Positions 1 to 7,336 are shown, counted from the first letter of the stretch. The stretch: DNA of 45,536 nucleotides from Ruminococcus sp. UBA7013 (GCA_002449585.1 DJXD01000124.1:1-45536); one strand, 5' to 3'. Notes: generated from the letters alone by a model not told the origin. Program-made: numbers and translations.

Positions 1-69
1 TCCTTGCTAACTTTTGTTGAAAAAGCAAAAATGCTGAAAAAATCACTTATGCAGGAATATTTTAAATAA
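1..69 (+). CDS. Type I restriction-modification S subunit, C-terminal end only (partial)
   Basis: The window opens inside a reading frame that stops at 67-69. The 22 visible residues end in LKKSLMQEYFK, which closely matches the C-terminus (LKKSLMQKYFA) of the complete S subunit at 27250-28368. In HsdS proteins this is the distal conserved helix following the second target-recognition domain. The DNA is similar too, including a shared run around cacttatgcag. Most of the gene, and any hsdM or hsdR, lies outside the window, so it cannot be told whether this copy is intact. The next gene starts 13 bp downstream with its own ribosome binding site. Confidence 0.75.
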   Translation, partial: SLLTFVEKAKMLKKSLMQEYFK

Positions 70-82
70 AGGAGACAAACGC

Positions 83-970
83 ATGATTGATGATCTGAAA
101 AACTGTGTGCTCTGTCCCCGGAAATGCCATGCAGATCGAACCAAAAAACCCGGTTTCTGCGGCGGAACAGATCAGCTCCGAGCGGCAAAAGCGGTTCTGC
201 ATTTCTGGGAAGAACCCTGTATCAGCGGAATACATGGCTCAGGAGCAGTATTTTTTTCCGGCTGTGCATTGCAATGCTGTTTCTGTCAAAATCAGAAAAT
301 TGCAGCCGGAAATTATGGTATCGCTATTACATCTGCCCGATTAGCAGAAATTTTCCTTGAATTACAGGAGCAGGGAGCGCATAATATCAATCTTGTCACA
401 GCTTCTCATGTTCTCCCATGGGTCGTGGAAGCATTGGAAAAAATAAAATCAAAGCTGAATATTCCTGTTGTCTGGAATACAGGGGGCTATGAACAGATGG
501 CAAGCTTGAAAAAATTGGATGGCTTGATTGATATTTATCTTACGGATTTTAAATTTTTTGATCCCAAAACAGCAAAGCATTATGCGCATGCACCTGATTA
601 TCCTGAAATTGCAGAATCCGCACTGAGGGAAATGCTCCGGCAGACAGGCAAGCCAGCCTTTCAGGAAGAATTGCTAAAAAAAGGCTGTCTTGTCCGGCAT
701 TTGGTCATGCCCGGACATAGGCATGAATCAATTGCATTAGTAAAGCATTTATATGCTTGTTTTGGAAATGATCAGTTTTTATTAAGCCTGATGGCACAAT
801 ATACGCCCCTTGCGGAATCCGAATTTCCGGAACTTTGCCGCCGAATCACGAAGATGGAATATCATAGTGTTTTGAAAATTTCACAGGAATTAGATTTTTC
901 CGGATATTCGCAGGAAATTTCTTCTGCTATGAGGGAGTATACTCCGGATTTCGATTTGCAGGGGCTGTAA
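83..970 (+). CDS. PflA-like radical SAM protein
   Basis: A 295-aa radical SAM protein of the pyruvate formate-lyase activating-enzyme-like group. The [4Fe-4S]/SAM motif CALQCCFC (CX3CX2C) lies near residues 61-68. It is preceded by a cysteine cluster, CVLCPRKC and GFCGG, at residues 8-26, typical of the family with an extra N-terminal cysteine region. Members generate a 5'-deoxyadenosyl radical, but the partner of this subgroup is usually unknown and no glycyl radical enzyme gene is adjacent. AAAGGAG ends about 9 bp before the ATG. It directly follows an hsdS tail and converges with the minus-strand gene, with one base between the two stops. Function beyond radical SAM activase-like is not claimed. 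Confidence 0.85.
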   Translation: MIDDLKNCVLCPRKCHADRTKKPGFCGGTDQLRAAKAVLHFWEEPCISGIHGSGAVFFSGCALQCCFCQNQKIAAGNYGIAITSARLAEIFLELQEQGAHNINLVTASHVLPWVVEALEKIKSKLNIPVVWNTGGYEQMASLKKLDGLIDIYLTDFKFFDPKTAKHYAHAPDYPEIAESALREMLRQTGKPAFQEELLKKGCLVRHLVMPGHRHESIALVKHLYACFGNDQFLLSLMAQYTPLAESEFPELCRRITKMEYHSVLKISQELDFSGYSQEISSAMREYTPDFDLQGL

Positions 971-971
971 A

Positions 972-1910
972 TTATTCATAGATCGTAATAATAAAGCCAT
1001 CTATATTATTTCCGGAAATATCATAGACAGCATCATCAGAGGGAATTTGAATCTCTGTTTTTTCTCCGGAGGAATTGGCCTGTGTGTAATACATGCCATA
1101 TGTTTTAGAGCCGTTTGTGATCGTGAGCATGTTTTCCACATGATAGTCTTTGATTTGTTCTATAAATTCTTCCAGACATAGATGATATTTCTGTATATAG
1201 GCCGCCGCTGGAAGGCCGACATATCTGAAAATAGCATCCCGGCTTTCCGGAATGGTATTGAAATAAGATTCTTTTCCTTCCGGATAACGAGTGATAAAGC
1301 CATAATCTGCGGCATGTTCGGCGATCCAGGCATATTCCCCATCGGGATGATAAGTATGCGAATCTGTTTTTTCAAATATGCCAAGCATCAGCGTTCTGCC
1401 TGTTCGGAAATCGGGTGTGATGCCATCTGTCTGATATCCTCGTATCATACGAATCTGATTCAGACCTGTTTCATGATAAAACGTTTCCAGCCATTGATCC
1501 ATAGCACGTGCGGCCACTCTGTCGAGGCTCACAACCCAATCAGATGCTGTATAAGGGGTAATGCCATTTTTTTTAGAATCCAGCAGACTCTTGATTGTGG
1601 TCAAGGTGACATCAGAAGAAGTGCCTGCTTCAATTGCTTTTGTATCAAACAGACAGGGGTATGTATCATTGACAAGAATCAGATTTCCAGAATGGATTTT
1701 TGTATTTTCTATCGAAATAGATGGATAATTCCGTAATGTTTCTTCATTCTGAGCCGAATTGATAGAGAGCGGCGGCTGATCTGATTTTGTTTTTTTCTGT
1801 TTTGTATAGCTGACAAGTCCGGCGATTACCAGGCTGATAAAAATCAAGGCGATCAATGCGCCAATAATCCGATCATAACGGACAGTGTAATTTCTTTTTT
1901 TGTTAGCCAT
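972..1910 (-). CDS. Membrane-anchored VanY-like (peptidase M15B fold) protein, probably catalytically inactive
   Basis: A 312-aa protein with one N-terminal membrane anchor (about residues 13-36) and an extracytoplasmic domain resembling VanY D-Ala-D-Ala carboxypeptidases. The scaffold is clear: a RGYQTD segment, EHAADYGFITRYPEGK, FRYVGLPAA and CLEEFIEQI fall in the family order. The usual zinc-ligand segment SxHxxGxAxD is replaced by PDFRTGRTLM, and the EPWHxRYVG segment reads RDAIFRYVG. The His/Asp ligands, catalytic Glu and final His therefore appear lost. The ATG at 1910 is chosen over an upstream in-frame ATG at 1961 because AGAAAGGA precedes it and because the upstream start would overlap the promoter. 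Likely a peptidoglycan-binding or regulatory pseudoenzyme (inference). Confidence 0.75.
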   Translation of the reverse strand: MANKKRNYTVRYDRIIGALIALIFISLVIAGLVSYTKQKKTKSDQPPLSINSAQNEETLRNYPSISIENTKIHSGNLILVNDTYPCLFDTKAIEAGTSSDVTLTTIKSLLDSKKNGITPYTASDWVVSLDRVAARAMDQWLETFYHETGLNQIRMIRGYQTDGITPDFRTGRTLMLGIFEKTDSHTYHPDGEYAWIAEHAADYGFITRYPEGKESYFNTIPESRDAIFRYVGLPAAAYIQKYHLCLEEFIEQIKDYHVENMLTITNGSKTYGMYYTQANSSGEKTEIQIPSDDAVYDISGNNIDGFIITIYE

Positions 1911-1940
1911 TTTTTTGCGTCCTTTCTGATTTATGACATT

Positions 1941-1969
1941 ATTATAACACAAAAATGACAAACTGTAAA
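1941..1969 (-). promoter_or_regulatory. Promoter of the VanY-like gene
   Basis: Minus-strand -35 TTTACA (1964-1969) and -10 TATAAT (1941-1946) with a 17-bp spacer, about 30 bp before the chosen ATG. It is divergent from the CLC promoter. Confidence 0.8.
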
Positions 1970-1995
1970 CAGGTTTGCATTAAATTTCTGCATGA

Positions 1996-2024
1996 TTGAC
2001 AAAATACAGAAAAAGACTTATTAT
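1996..2024 (+). promoter_or_regulatory. Promoter of the CLC-HAD operon
   Basis: -35 TTGACA (1996-2001) and -10 TATTAT (2019-2024) with a 17-bp spacer. The leader to the TTG start is only about 30 nt, too short to hold a riboswitch. Confidence 0.7.
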
Positions 2025-2061
2025 AAAATCATAGAAATATCCAGAAAGTGAGGTTTTTTCT

Positions 2062-3372
2062 TTGCGTAAATTTTCATTTCAATACAAGGCATCAGAAAGA
2101 TTTTATTATTATCGAGGTCGATTTTTGCATTTATGCATACATGCGCTGCTGCATTTCCGGCTTTTATTTCGATGGGTTGGCTGTGCATTGGTATTAGGGA
2201 GTGTGCTAGGGGTGATTGGGGCGGAATTTGTGAAAGCGATCAACTGGAGTACAAAATTCAGAAATACACATCTATGGTGTTATGGGCTTCTTCCGATAGG
2301 AGGGCTTCTGATCGTTTTTCTTTACAGGATCATGCATGATAAACATGATAAGGGGACAAATATTATATTAGCATCTTTAAGATCAGAAGCACAGATTCCG
2401 GTGCAAGTTGCGCCGCTGATATTTATTTCTACGATCATTACACATTTTTGTGGTGGGAGTGCTGGAAGGGAAGGGGCAGCCTTACAATTGGGGGGGAGTC
2501 TTGGAAATACATTTGCTACTCTATTGCATATGCGAGAAAAAGACAAGCATATCTTGATTCTATGCGGCATGAGTGCGGCATTTTCAGCTATTTTCCGTAC
2601 ACCTGTAGCGGCGGCAGTATTTGCCATGGAAGTTGGCTGTGTGGGGACAATGCAATATGCGGCATTAGTGCCATGTGTGGTATCTTCTTTGACAGCTTCT
2701 TATATTGCGGCCAAGCTGGGGCTTCCGCAGGAAAAATATGAAATCAGCTCTATCCCGGAGCTATCACCGATCACAGCATTTCAGACATTACTTTTAGGGA
2801 TCTGTTGTGCGGCACTGAGTATTATTTTCTGTGTGATTCTGCATAGAACAGAGCATTTTATCAAGAAGCATCTGAAAAATCAATATCTGCGCATATTGAC
2901 AATCAGCATGATTTTGATTTGCATGGGCTTATTATTCCGAACGCAGGATTTTTATGGCACAGGAGCGCATGTGATTGAAAGAGCGATTGAGGGAAAAACA
3001 GTATGGTATGCCTGTTTTATCAAGATGATTTTCACAGCTGTGACATTAGGCGGAGGATTCAAGGGCGGAGAAATTGTGCCTTCTTTCTACATAGGCGCAA
3101 CGGCTGGCTGTTTATTTGGGCAGATCGTGGGCTTATCACCATCATTATGTGCGGCGGCAGGCATGGCGGCATTATTCTGCGGAGTGACAAACTGTCCTTT
3201 GACATCTCTGTTGATTTCAGCTGAATTATTCCGGCAGGAATGCATTCCCTATTGTATGCTTGTGCTGGCTGTGAGCTATCTGTTATCGGGCTATTATGGA
3301 TTATATCGGGAACAGCAGTTTTATTATTCTAAATTCACAGATCATCATATTCATCATAAAACAAGGGAGTAA
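2062..3372 (+). CDS. CLC-family chloride/anion channel or antiporter
   Basis: A 436-aa polytopic membrane protein of the CLC family. Diagnostic motifs are GGSAGREGA (residues about 130-138, containing the gating glutamate of GREGP) and GGGFKGGEIVPSFYIGATAG, the second anion-filter region. There is no C-terminal CBS pair. The start is a TTG preceded by AAAGTGAGG about 8 bp upstream; no in-frame ATG precedes the first membrane helix. It exchanges or conducts anions across the cytoplasmic membrane. The FKGGE variant and short length recall fluoride-type CLC-F proteins, but no fluoride riboswitch is present, so the substrate stays open. It is the first gene of an operon with the HAD phosphatase and two small genes. 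Confidence 0.88.
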   Translation: MRKFSFQYKASERFYYYRGRFLHLCIHALLHFRLLFRWVGCALVLGSVLGVIGAEFVKAINWSTKFRNTHLWCYGLLPIGGLLIVFLYRIMHDKHDKGTNIILASLRSEAQIPVQVAPLIFISTIITHFCGGSAGREGAALQLGGSLGNTFATLLHMREKDKHILILCGMSAAFSAIFRTPVAAAVFAMEVGCVGTMQYAALVPCVVSSLTASYIAAKLGLPQEKYEISSIPELSPITAFQTLLLGICCAALSIIFCVILHRTEHFIKKHLKNQYLRILTISMILICMGLLFRTQDFYGTGAHVIERAIEGKTVWYACFIKMIFTAVTLGGGFKGGEIVPSFYIGATAGCLFGQIVGLSPSLCAAAGMAALFCGVTNCPLTSLLISAELFRQECIPYCMLVLAVSYLLSGYYGLYREQQFYYSKFTDHHIHHKTRE

Positions 3373-3376
3373 TAGC

Positions 3377-4036
3377 ATGGAGATAAAGGGCATTATTTTT
3401 GATATGGACGGGCTAATGCTGGATACTGAAAAATTGCTTGCAAAATACTGGATGCAAGCGGCGCATGAAGCAGGATTCCCTATGAAACTGGAGCATGTAT
3501 TAGAAATCCGAAGCTTATCAGCGATCTATGCAAAGCCAAAATTACAGAATATTTTTGGAATGGATTTTGATTATGAAGCCATTCGTTCCAGAAGAAGGGA
3601 ATTGACTGCACAGCATTTAAATCAATATGGCATTGAGAAAAAGCCGGGATTGGATGCATTATTAATCTATCTGCATGAGCATCAATATTCTATTGCTGTT
3701 GCAACAGCTACAGATCGTCAGAGAACAGAGCAATATTTGCATCAGATCGGCGTATATGCTTATTTTGATATTTTCATCTGTGGGGATATGGTTACAAAAG
3801 GCAAGCCAGACCCTGAAATTTATCTGACAGCTTCTCATGCATTAAATTTATTACCAAGGGAATGCATGGCTCTGGAAGATTCTCCCAATGGAATTTTATC
3901 TGCATATCATGCCGGGTGCAAAGCCGTTATGATTCCGGATCTGTCTCAACCTGATGAAGATTTGAAAAAATATCTATATGCCTGTGTGCCTGCATTGGAT
4001 GATGTAATTAATTTATTAGAAGGAGGAATTTCATGA
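3377..4036 (+). CDS. HAD-superfamily phosphatase (beta-phosphoglucomutase-like)
   Basis: A 219-aa HAD hydrolase. Motif I is FDMDGLMLDTE (nucleophile and acid Asp at residues 9 and 11), motif II is the VATATD segment, and motif III/IV is KGKPDPEIY followed by ALEDSPNG. A helical cap lies between motifs I and II, as in the PGMB/phosphoglycolate phosphatase subfamily. The ATG at 3377 follows AAGGGAG and lies 4 bp after the CLC stop; an upstream in-frame ATG inside the CLC gene is ignored. Its stop overlaps the next start as ATGA, indicating translational coupling. The exact phosphosugar or phosphometabolite substrate cannot be read from sequence. Confidence 0.88.
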   Translation: MEIKGIIFDMDGLMLDTEKLLAKYWMQAAHEAGFPMKLEHVLEIRSLSAIYAKPKLQNIFGMDFDYEAIRSRRRELTAQHLNQYGIEKKPGLDALLIYLHEHQYSIAVATATDRQRTEQYLHQIGVYAYFDIFICGDMVTKGKPDPEIYLTASHALNLLPRECMALEDSPNGILSAYHAGCKAVMIPDLSQPDEDLKKYLYACVPALDDVINLLEGGIS

Positions 4037-4293
4037 TTCATAAATTTAATAATTTTGAGATCCCAGGGGTATATTATTTTGAAGCAAAGAATTATTTCAC
4101 CGGAAGCCGGAAAAATATGAATTATAAGATTGTTTCTGATGGCAAGGAAATGACCGTCACTATCTGGCATGGTTTTATTTGTTCTGATCTGGCTGAACCG
4201 GAAGAAAAAAATCTGTTTCCCATCACAGAAGAGGGGCATAAAGCTATGATCAACTGGCTGGAAGAACTTTATCAGAAAGAATCACAGCAATGA
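4033..4293 (+). CDS. Small conserved-looking hypothetical protein
   Basis: An 86-aa soluble protein that I do not recognise. It starts within the HAD stop codon (ATGA overlap) behind a strong GAAGGAGG site and ends in another ATGA overlap with the following gene, so it is firmly part of the operon. It is rich in aromatic residues and predicted beta strands (VYYFEAKNYF, MTVTIWHGFIC) followed by a C-terminal helix (HKAMINWLEELYQKES). There is no signal peptide, membrane segment or cysteine cluster. The coupling is the main evidence that it is expressed. Confidence 0.7.
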   Translation: MIHKFNNFEIPGVYYFEAKNYFTGSRKNMNYKIVSDGKEMTVTIWHGFICSDLAEPEEKNLFPITEEGHKAMINWLEELYQKESQQ

Positions 4294-4991
4294 AAGATAT
4301 TAGATTTTTAACAGGTGAATTTGTTATCTGGAAAGGGGAAATTTACAGAATCAAAAGCTATCAGAATGAATATGCGCTCTTTGCGGTCAAAGATACTGGC
4401 CTGAATCATCCGCTTTCCAGAATCCCCCGTCCTGATGTAGAAGATTATTATACACAGTTTGCTTTCTGTGATTACAAGAATATTCGTTATCAGGCTAATC
4501 AGATTCGTCTGGATGAATGTTATTTTTCCAGCCTGCATGAACAAAAATTATTGCATCAGCCTTTGTCTGCGATTAATGAAATCTGGATCAAACAATTTCA
4601 TTTTGATGTACAGCATCATGCACGGCTTGCTACAAAAATAGAAACTATTTGGCTGAATCCGATTTGTCAGGAAAAACCTAGTCAGCAAAAATTCTATATC
4701 GAAAAAATGGCAAATGGCAATTTGATGACAAGCCATTTGGAAGAAGAACTCAGTCTGAAAAAAACAACAGAGCTATTAAAAATTTATTATTCTGATAGAA
4801 TTCAGATTAATATCACAGAAATGGCATTCTGGGACACATATATACAGAATTTCCAGATTGATCATCATGTATTCCGCATGACTTTGGATTATGGAATAAT
4901 TGACATCAGCCCTAAAACACAAAACGGAAATAGTTATATTCAGGAAATTGTAAAATATTTTAACAAAGCATTGAATTCTCCGCTTTTTTAA
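4290..4991 (+). CDS. Hypothetical protein, last gene of the CLC-HAD operon
   Basis: A 233-aa protein coupled by a 4-bp overlap to the gene before it, with only a weak AGAAAGAA upstream site. It is soluble, with no signal peptide or transmembrane stretch. The N-terminal segment (GEFVIWKGEIYRIKSY) looks like a small beta-barrel and the remainder is mixed alpha/beta. The stop codon lies inside a GC-rich palindrome (4980-4995) that forms the left edge of the repeat element described at 4980-5231, so the last residues may be element-derived. I do not recognise the family. Confidence 0.65.
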   Translation: MKDIRFLTGEFVIWKGEIYRIKSYQNEYALFAVKDTGLNHPLSRIPRPDVEDYYTQFAFCDYKNIRYQANQIRLDECYFSSLHEQKLLHQPLSAINEIWIKQFHFDVQHHARLATKIETIWLNPICQEKPSQQKFYIEKMANGNLMTSHLEEELSLKKTTELLKIYYSDRIQINITEMAFWDTYIQNFQIDHHVFRMTLDYGIIDISPKTQNGNSYIQEIVKYFNKALNSPLF

Positions 4992-5043
4992 GCGGTGGGA
5001 TCGGAAAGAATTGGTATCTTCCACTGACATGAAGTCAAGCCAC

Positions 5044-5072
5044 TTGACAGTTTTCCATTGTTATGGTATACT
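5044..5072 (+). promoter_or_regulatory. Promoter of repeat-element RNA, copy A
   Basis: -35 TTGACA (5044-5049), 17-bp spacer, -10 TATACT (5067-5072). The same arrangement and spacing are kept in copies B and C even where the spacer sequence has diverged. Confidence 0.85.
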
Positions 5073-5078
5073 ATACTA

Positions 5079-5231
5079 TAGATAGTTCGCATCTTGATAA
5101 AAGTAAAAATAGCAGGTTATGCTGACAAATCATTCAGCACATAAAATTTTTAGTGCCCGTTACATGCGAACTTTGATAGAAGTCGTCGAAGCTCATGAAT
5201 GACAAAATTGTGCTTTTTCGTGGATTGAAAC
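5079..5231 (+). ncRNA. Putative small structured RNA of repeat element, copy A
   Basis: The start is estimated 7 nt after the -10 box. The transcript would contain a GCATCTTGAtAA block, a hairpin GCTGA-(8 nt)-TCAGC at 5121-5138, the fixed string cataaaatttttagtg, a second variable arm (about 5156-5200) and the 3' string CGTGGATTGAAAC. There is no ORF with a ribosome binding site. Downstream sequence differs from copy B, so the RNA may carry a unique 3' tail. The 3' boundary is not marked by a terminator and is set at the end of inter-copy similarity. Confidence 0.6.
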
Positions 5232-5251
5232 AATAATTTTGCATAAAACGC

Positions 5252-5280
5252 TTGCAATTTCCTGCAAAATACTGTATAAT
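5252..5280 (+). promoter_or_regulatory. glyA promoter
   Basis: -35 TTGCAA (5252-5257), 17-bp spacer, -10 TATAAT (5275-5280), 48 bp before the glyA ATG. It starts only 20 bp after the end of repeat copy A, so glyA has its own promoter. Confidence 0.8.
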
Positions 5281-5328
5281 AAAATTAATGCTTCTCAAAG
5301 CAAATATATTCAAAAGGAGTTTTTCCCC

Positions 5329-6585
5329 ATGTACAAAGATTTAATTGATACCATCGGCTATGTGGAAAGCGTTGATCCTGAAGTTGGCGCAGCAATGCAG
5401 AAAGAGCTTGCCCGTCAGAAAAGAAATCTGGAACTGATCGCCAGCGAAAATATCGTTTCTCCCGCAGTCATGGCCGCTATGGGTTCTGTTCTCACAAACA
5501 AATATGCAGAAGGTTATCCTGGTAAGCGTTATTATGGCGGCTGTGAATGCGTTGATATTGTGGAACAAATCGCTATTGATAGAGCCTGCAAACTGTTCGG
5601 CGCAAAATTCGCCAATGTACAGCCCCATTCCGGCGCACAGGCCAATACTGCCGTTTATGTCGCAGTCCTCAAGCCCGGTGATACTGTCCTTGGTATGAGT
5701 CTCGCTGATGGCGGTCATCTGACACATGGTTCACCTGCCAATATTTCCGGTAAATATTTCAATTTCGTATCTTATGGCCTGAATGATGAAACAGAAACCA
5801 TCAATTATGATGATGTCCAGAAACTCGCCGAAGAATCACAGCCGAAATTGATCGTTGCCGGTGCATCTGCTTATCCCAGAGCCATTGATTTTAAACGCCT
5901 GTCTGAAATTGCCAAATCCGTTGGCGCACTGCTGATGGTGGATATGGCACATATCGCTGGACTGGTTGCCGCTGGTCAGCATGAATCCCCTGTTCCTTAT
6001 GCGGATATTACTACCACAACTACCCATAAAACATTAAGAGGCCCTCGTGGTGGTCTGATTCTCACAAATGATGAAGCACTTGCTAAGAAAATCAATTCTG
6101 CAATCTTCCCCGGCACACAGGGAGGCCCTCTGATGCATGTCATTGCCGCAAAAGCTGTATGCTTTGGAGAAGCACTCAAACCGGAATTCAAAGATTATCA
6201 GAAACGCATTGTTGAAAATGCAAAGGCATTGGCAGAGGGTCTTGTAAAAAGAGGATTCAATCTGGTATCCGGCGGAACAGATAATCATCTGATGCTTGTG
6301 GATCTTCGTCCTTTCGGCATCACCGGAAAAGAACTCGAACACAGACTTGATGAAGTGTATATTACTGTTAATAAAAATGCCATTCATAATGATCCGGAAA
6401 AGCCTTTTGTGACCAGCGGCATCAGAATCGGAACGCCTGCCGTCACGACCAGAGGGCTTGGCGTGGAAGAAATGGATAAGATTGCAGAATATATCTATCT
6501 GTGCGCAACAGACTTTGAAAATAAGGCTGATGAAATCCGTGCAGGTGTAACAGAAATCTGTAATAAATTCCCGCTTTATGAATAA
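5329..6585 (+). CDS. glyA: Serine hydroxymethyltransferase
   Basis: A 418-aa PLP-dependent enzyme that interconverts serine and glycine while charging tetrahydrofolate with a one-carbon unit; cytoplasmic. Full-length family match: RNLELIASEN at the N-terminus, YAEGYPGKRYYGG, VQPHSGAQAN, MVDMAHIAGLVA, and the PLP-lysine segment TTTTTHKTLRGPRGG, followed by FPGTQGGPLMH. The ATG at 5329 has AAAGGAG 9 bp upstream and gives the usual length; the longer frame from 5239 would run through the promoter and is rejected. It is monocistronic: its own promoter lies upstream and a weak terminator hairpin follows. Confidence 0.97.
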   Translation: MYKDLIDTIGYVESVDPEVGAAMQKELARQKRNLELIASENIVSPAVMAAMGSVLTNKYAEGYPGKRYYGGCECVDIVEQIAIDRACKLFGAKFANVQPHSGAQANTAVYVAVLKPGDTVLGMSLADGGHLTHGSPANISGKYFNFVSYGLNDETETINYDDVQKLAEESQPKLIVAGASAYPRAIDFKRLSEIAKSVGALLMVDMAHIAGLVAAGQHESPVPYADITTTTTHKTLRGPRGGLILTNDEALAKKINSAIFPGTQGGPLMHVIAAKAVCFGEALKPEFKDYQKRIVENAKALAEGLVKRGFNLVSGGTDNHLMLVDLRPFGITGKELEHRLDEVYITVNKNAIHNDPEKPFVTSGIRIGTPAVTTRGLGVEEMDKIAEYIYLCATDFENKADEIRAGVTEICNKFPLYE

Positions 6586-6593
6586 TCAAAACT

Positions 6594-6630
6594 GCTGTCC
6601 GTCTGATATTTCCGGCGGACAGCAAAATTT
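6594..6630 (+). terminator. Likely terminator after glyA
   Basis: An 8-bp GC-rich stem GCTGTCCG/CGGACAGC (6594-6601 and 6616-6623) followed by AAAATTT. The T-run is short, so termination may be partial. Confidence 0.5.
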
Positions 6631-6667
6631 AACAATCATAGCTGAATTTGACTGAAGGAGGATTTTC

Positions 6668-6886
6668 ATGCAACTTTTTGTAATCCCCGCTTCTCTTAAT
6701 CAGAAAGGTAATCTTGTTACCGGCAGACTTGGCAAGGCGGACGGTACGCCGCTTTTTTACAAGGATAAGCCGATTATCTTCACATTTGATCTTGACACTA
6801 AGGCAGATATTCTAATTCCGGAAAGTCTGGAATCAATTTATTCGCTCATTGAGGATGCCGTGGTACGGTATTTTTTGAGCAAATAA
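6668..6886 (+). CDS. Small hypothetical protein
   Basis: A 72-aa soluble protein, not recognised. It is preceded by a strong GAAGGAGG site about 6 bp upstream of the ATG, which supports real expression. The sequence has a beta-rich start (LFVIPASLNQKGNLVTG) and an acidic helical C-terminus ending VVRYFLSK. It is the first of four small unrelated-looking genes between glyA and 8 kb, a typical accessory pocket. Confidence 0.6.
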   Translation: MQLFVIPASLNQKGNLVTGRLGKADGTPLFYKDKPIIFTFDLDTKADILIPESLESIYSLIEDAVVRYFLSK

Positions 6887-6913
6887 TGAAAACAATAGCA
6901 GAGGTGAAATATC

Positions 6914-7252
6914 ATGAGCGTAAGTTCTAAAGGCAAACGAAAAATTACTGTTTGTAATAAAATTTACTTATGGAAGGTTGCTTTAGATGATGAAAGTGGA
7001 TACTATGCTTTGAATATAGTATCCGATGATAAATACTTGATCATATCTTGTCCGTTACAGACAAAAACCTCTTATGTTATCAGTAAAGGAAGAGTATTCC
7101 AGACAAAAGATACTACAGGTATATGGAAAAGATATTTATTACCATTTAATGTTCCAGATACTATTACACCAAAATTCGTTGAACAATTGATAGTTTGGTC
7201 TACTCATGATATAGATTCGATTCAGATAAATAGGAATGAAGTTCCTGTTTAA
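6914..7252 (+). CDS. Hypothetical protein
   Basis: A 112-aa soluble protein of unknown family, with GAGGTG 7-8 bp before the ATG. It is predicted mostly beta (VALDDESGYYALNIVSDDKYLIISC). No membrane segment or catalytic motif was seen. It is more AT-rich than glyA and carries ATA and TTA codons that are rarer in the housekeeping genes, consistent with an accessory origin. The neighbouring genes encode small membrane proteins; a link with them is not shown. Confidence 0.6.
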   Translation: MSVSSKGKRKITVCNKIYLWKVALDDESGYYALNIVSDDKYLIISCPLQTKTSYVISKGRVFQTKDTTGIWKRYLLPFNVPDTITPKFVEQLIVWSTHDIDSIQINRNEVPV

Positions 7253-7258
7253 TTAATA

Positions 7259-7336
7259 ATGACTGTATTCTATTTTGAGAATGGAACGGCAACGATCTAT
7301 TCATTCACGAATGAGCCGAGGGTGATTACATTATAA
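7259..7336 (+). pseudogene. Possible gene remnant or micro-ORF
   Basis: A 25-codon ATG-to-TAA frame encoding a protein-like stretch (FYFENGTATIYSFTNEPR) but without a convincing ribosome binding site. It could be the leftover end of a decayed gene in this accessory pocket. Reported only as a possibility. Confidence 0.2.

Larger units (their letters stand above)
4980..5231 (+). repeat. Repeat element copy A with IS605-like left palindrome and promoter-driven RNA
   Basis: First of three related copies. It begins with the palindrome CCGCTT-TTTT-AAGCGG (4980-4995), continues through gacatgaagtcaa, a sigma-A promoter and a conserved transcribed block, and ends in CGTGGATTGAAAC (5219-5231). Similarity to copy B (39001-39248) runs almost without gaps from about 5028 to 5231 and then largely stops. 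No transposase or nuclease gene is inside. The position is directly at the 3' end of a gene. The left palindrome recalls the subterminal hairpins of IS200/IS605-type elements and the right end recalls CRISPR repeats; both comparisons are inference. Confidence 0.75.

Noticed and set aside
1996..2061. Fluoride riboswitch before the CLC gene
   Set aside because: The leader after the -10 box is only about 30 nt and lacks the conserved crcB-motif sequence.
5205..5231. Type I-C CRISPR array suggested by GTGGATTGAAAC
   Set aside because: Only one repeat-like unit occurs at each place, with no repeat-spacer periodicity and no cas genes in the window.
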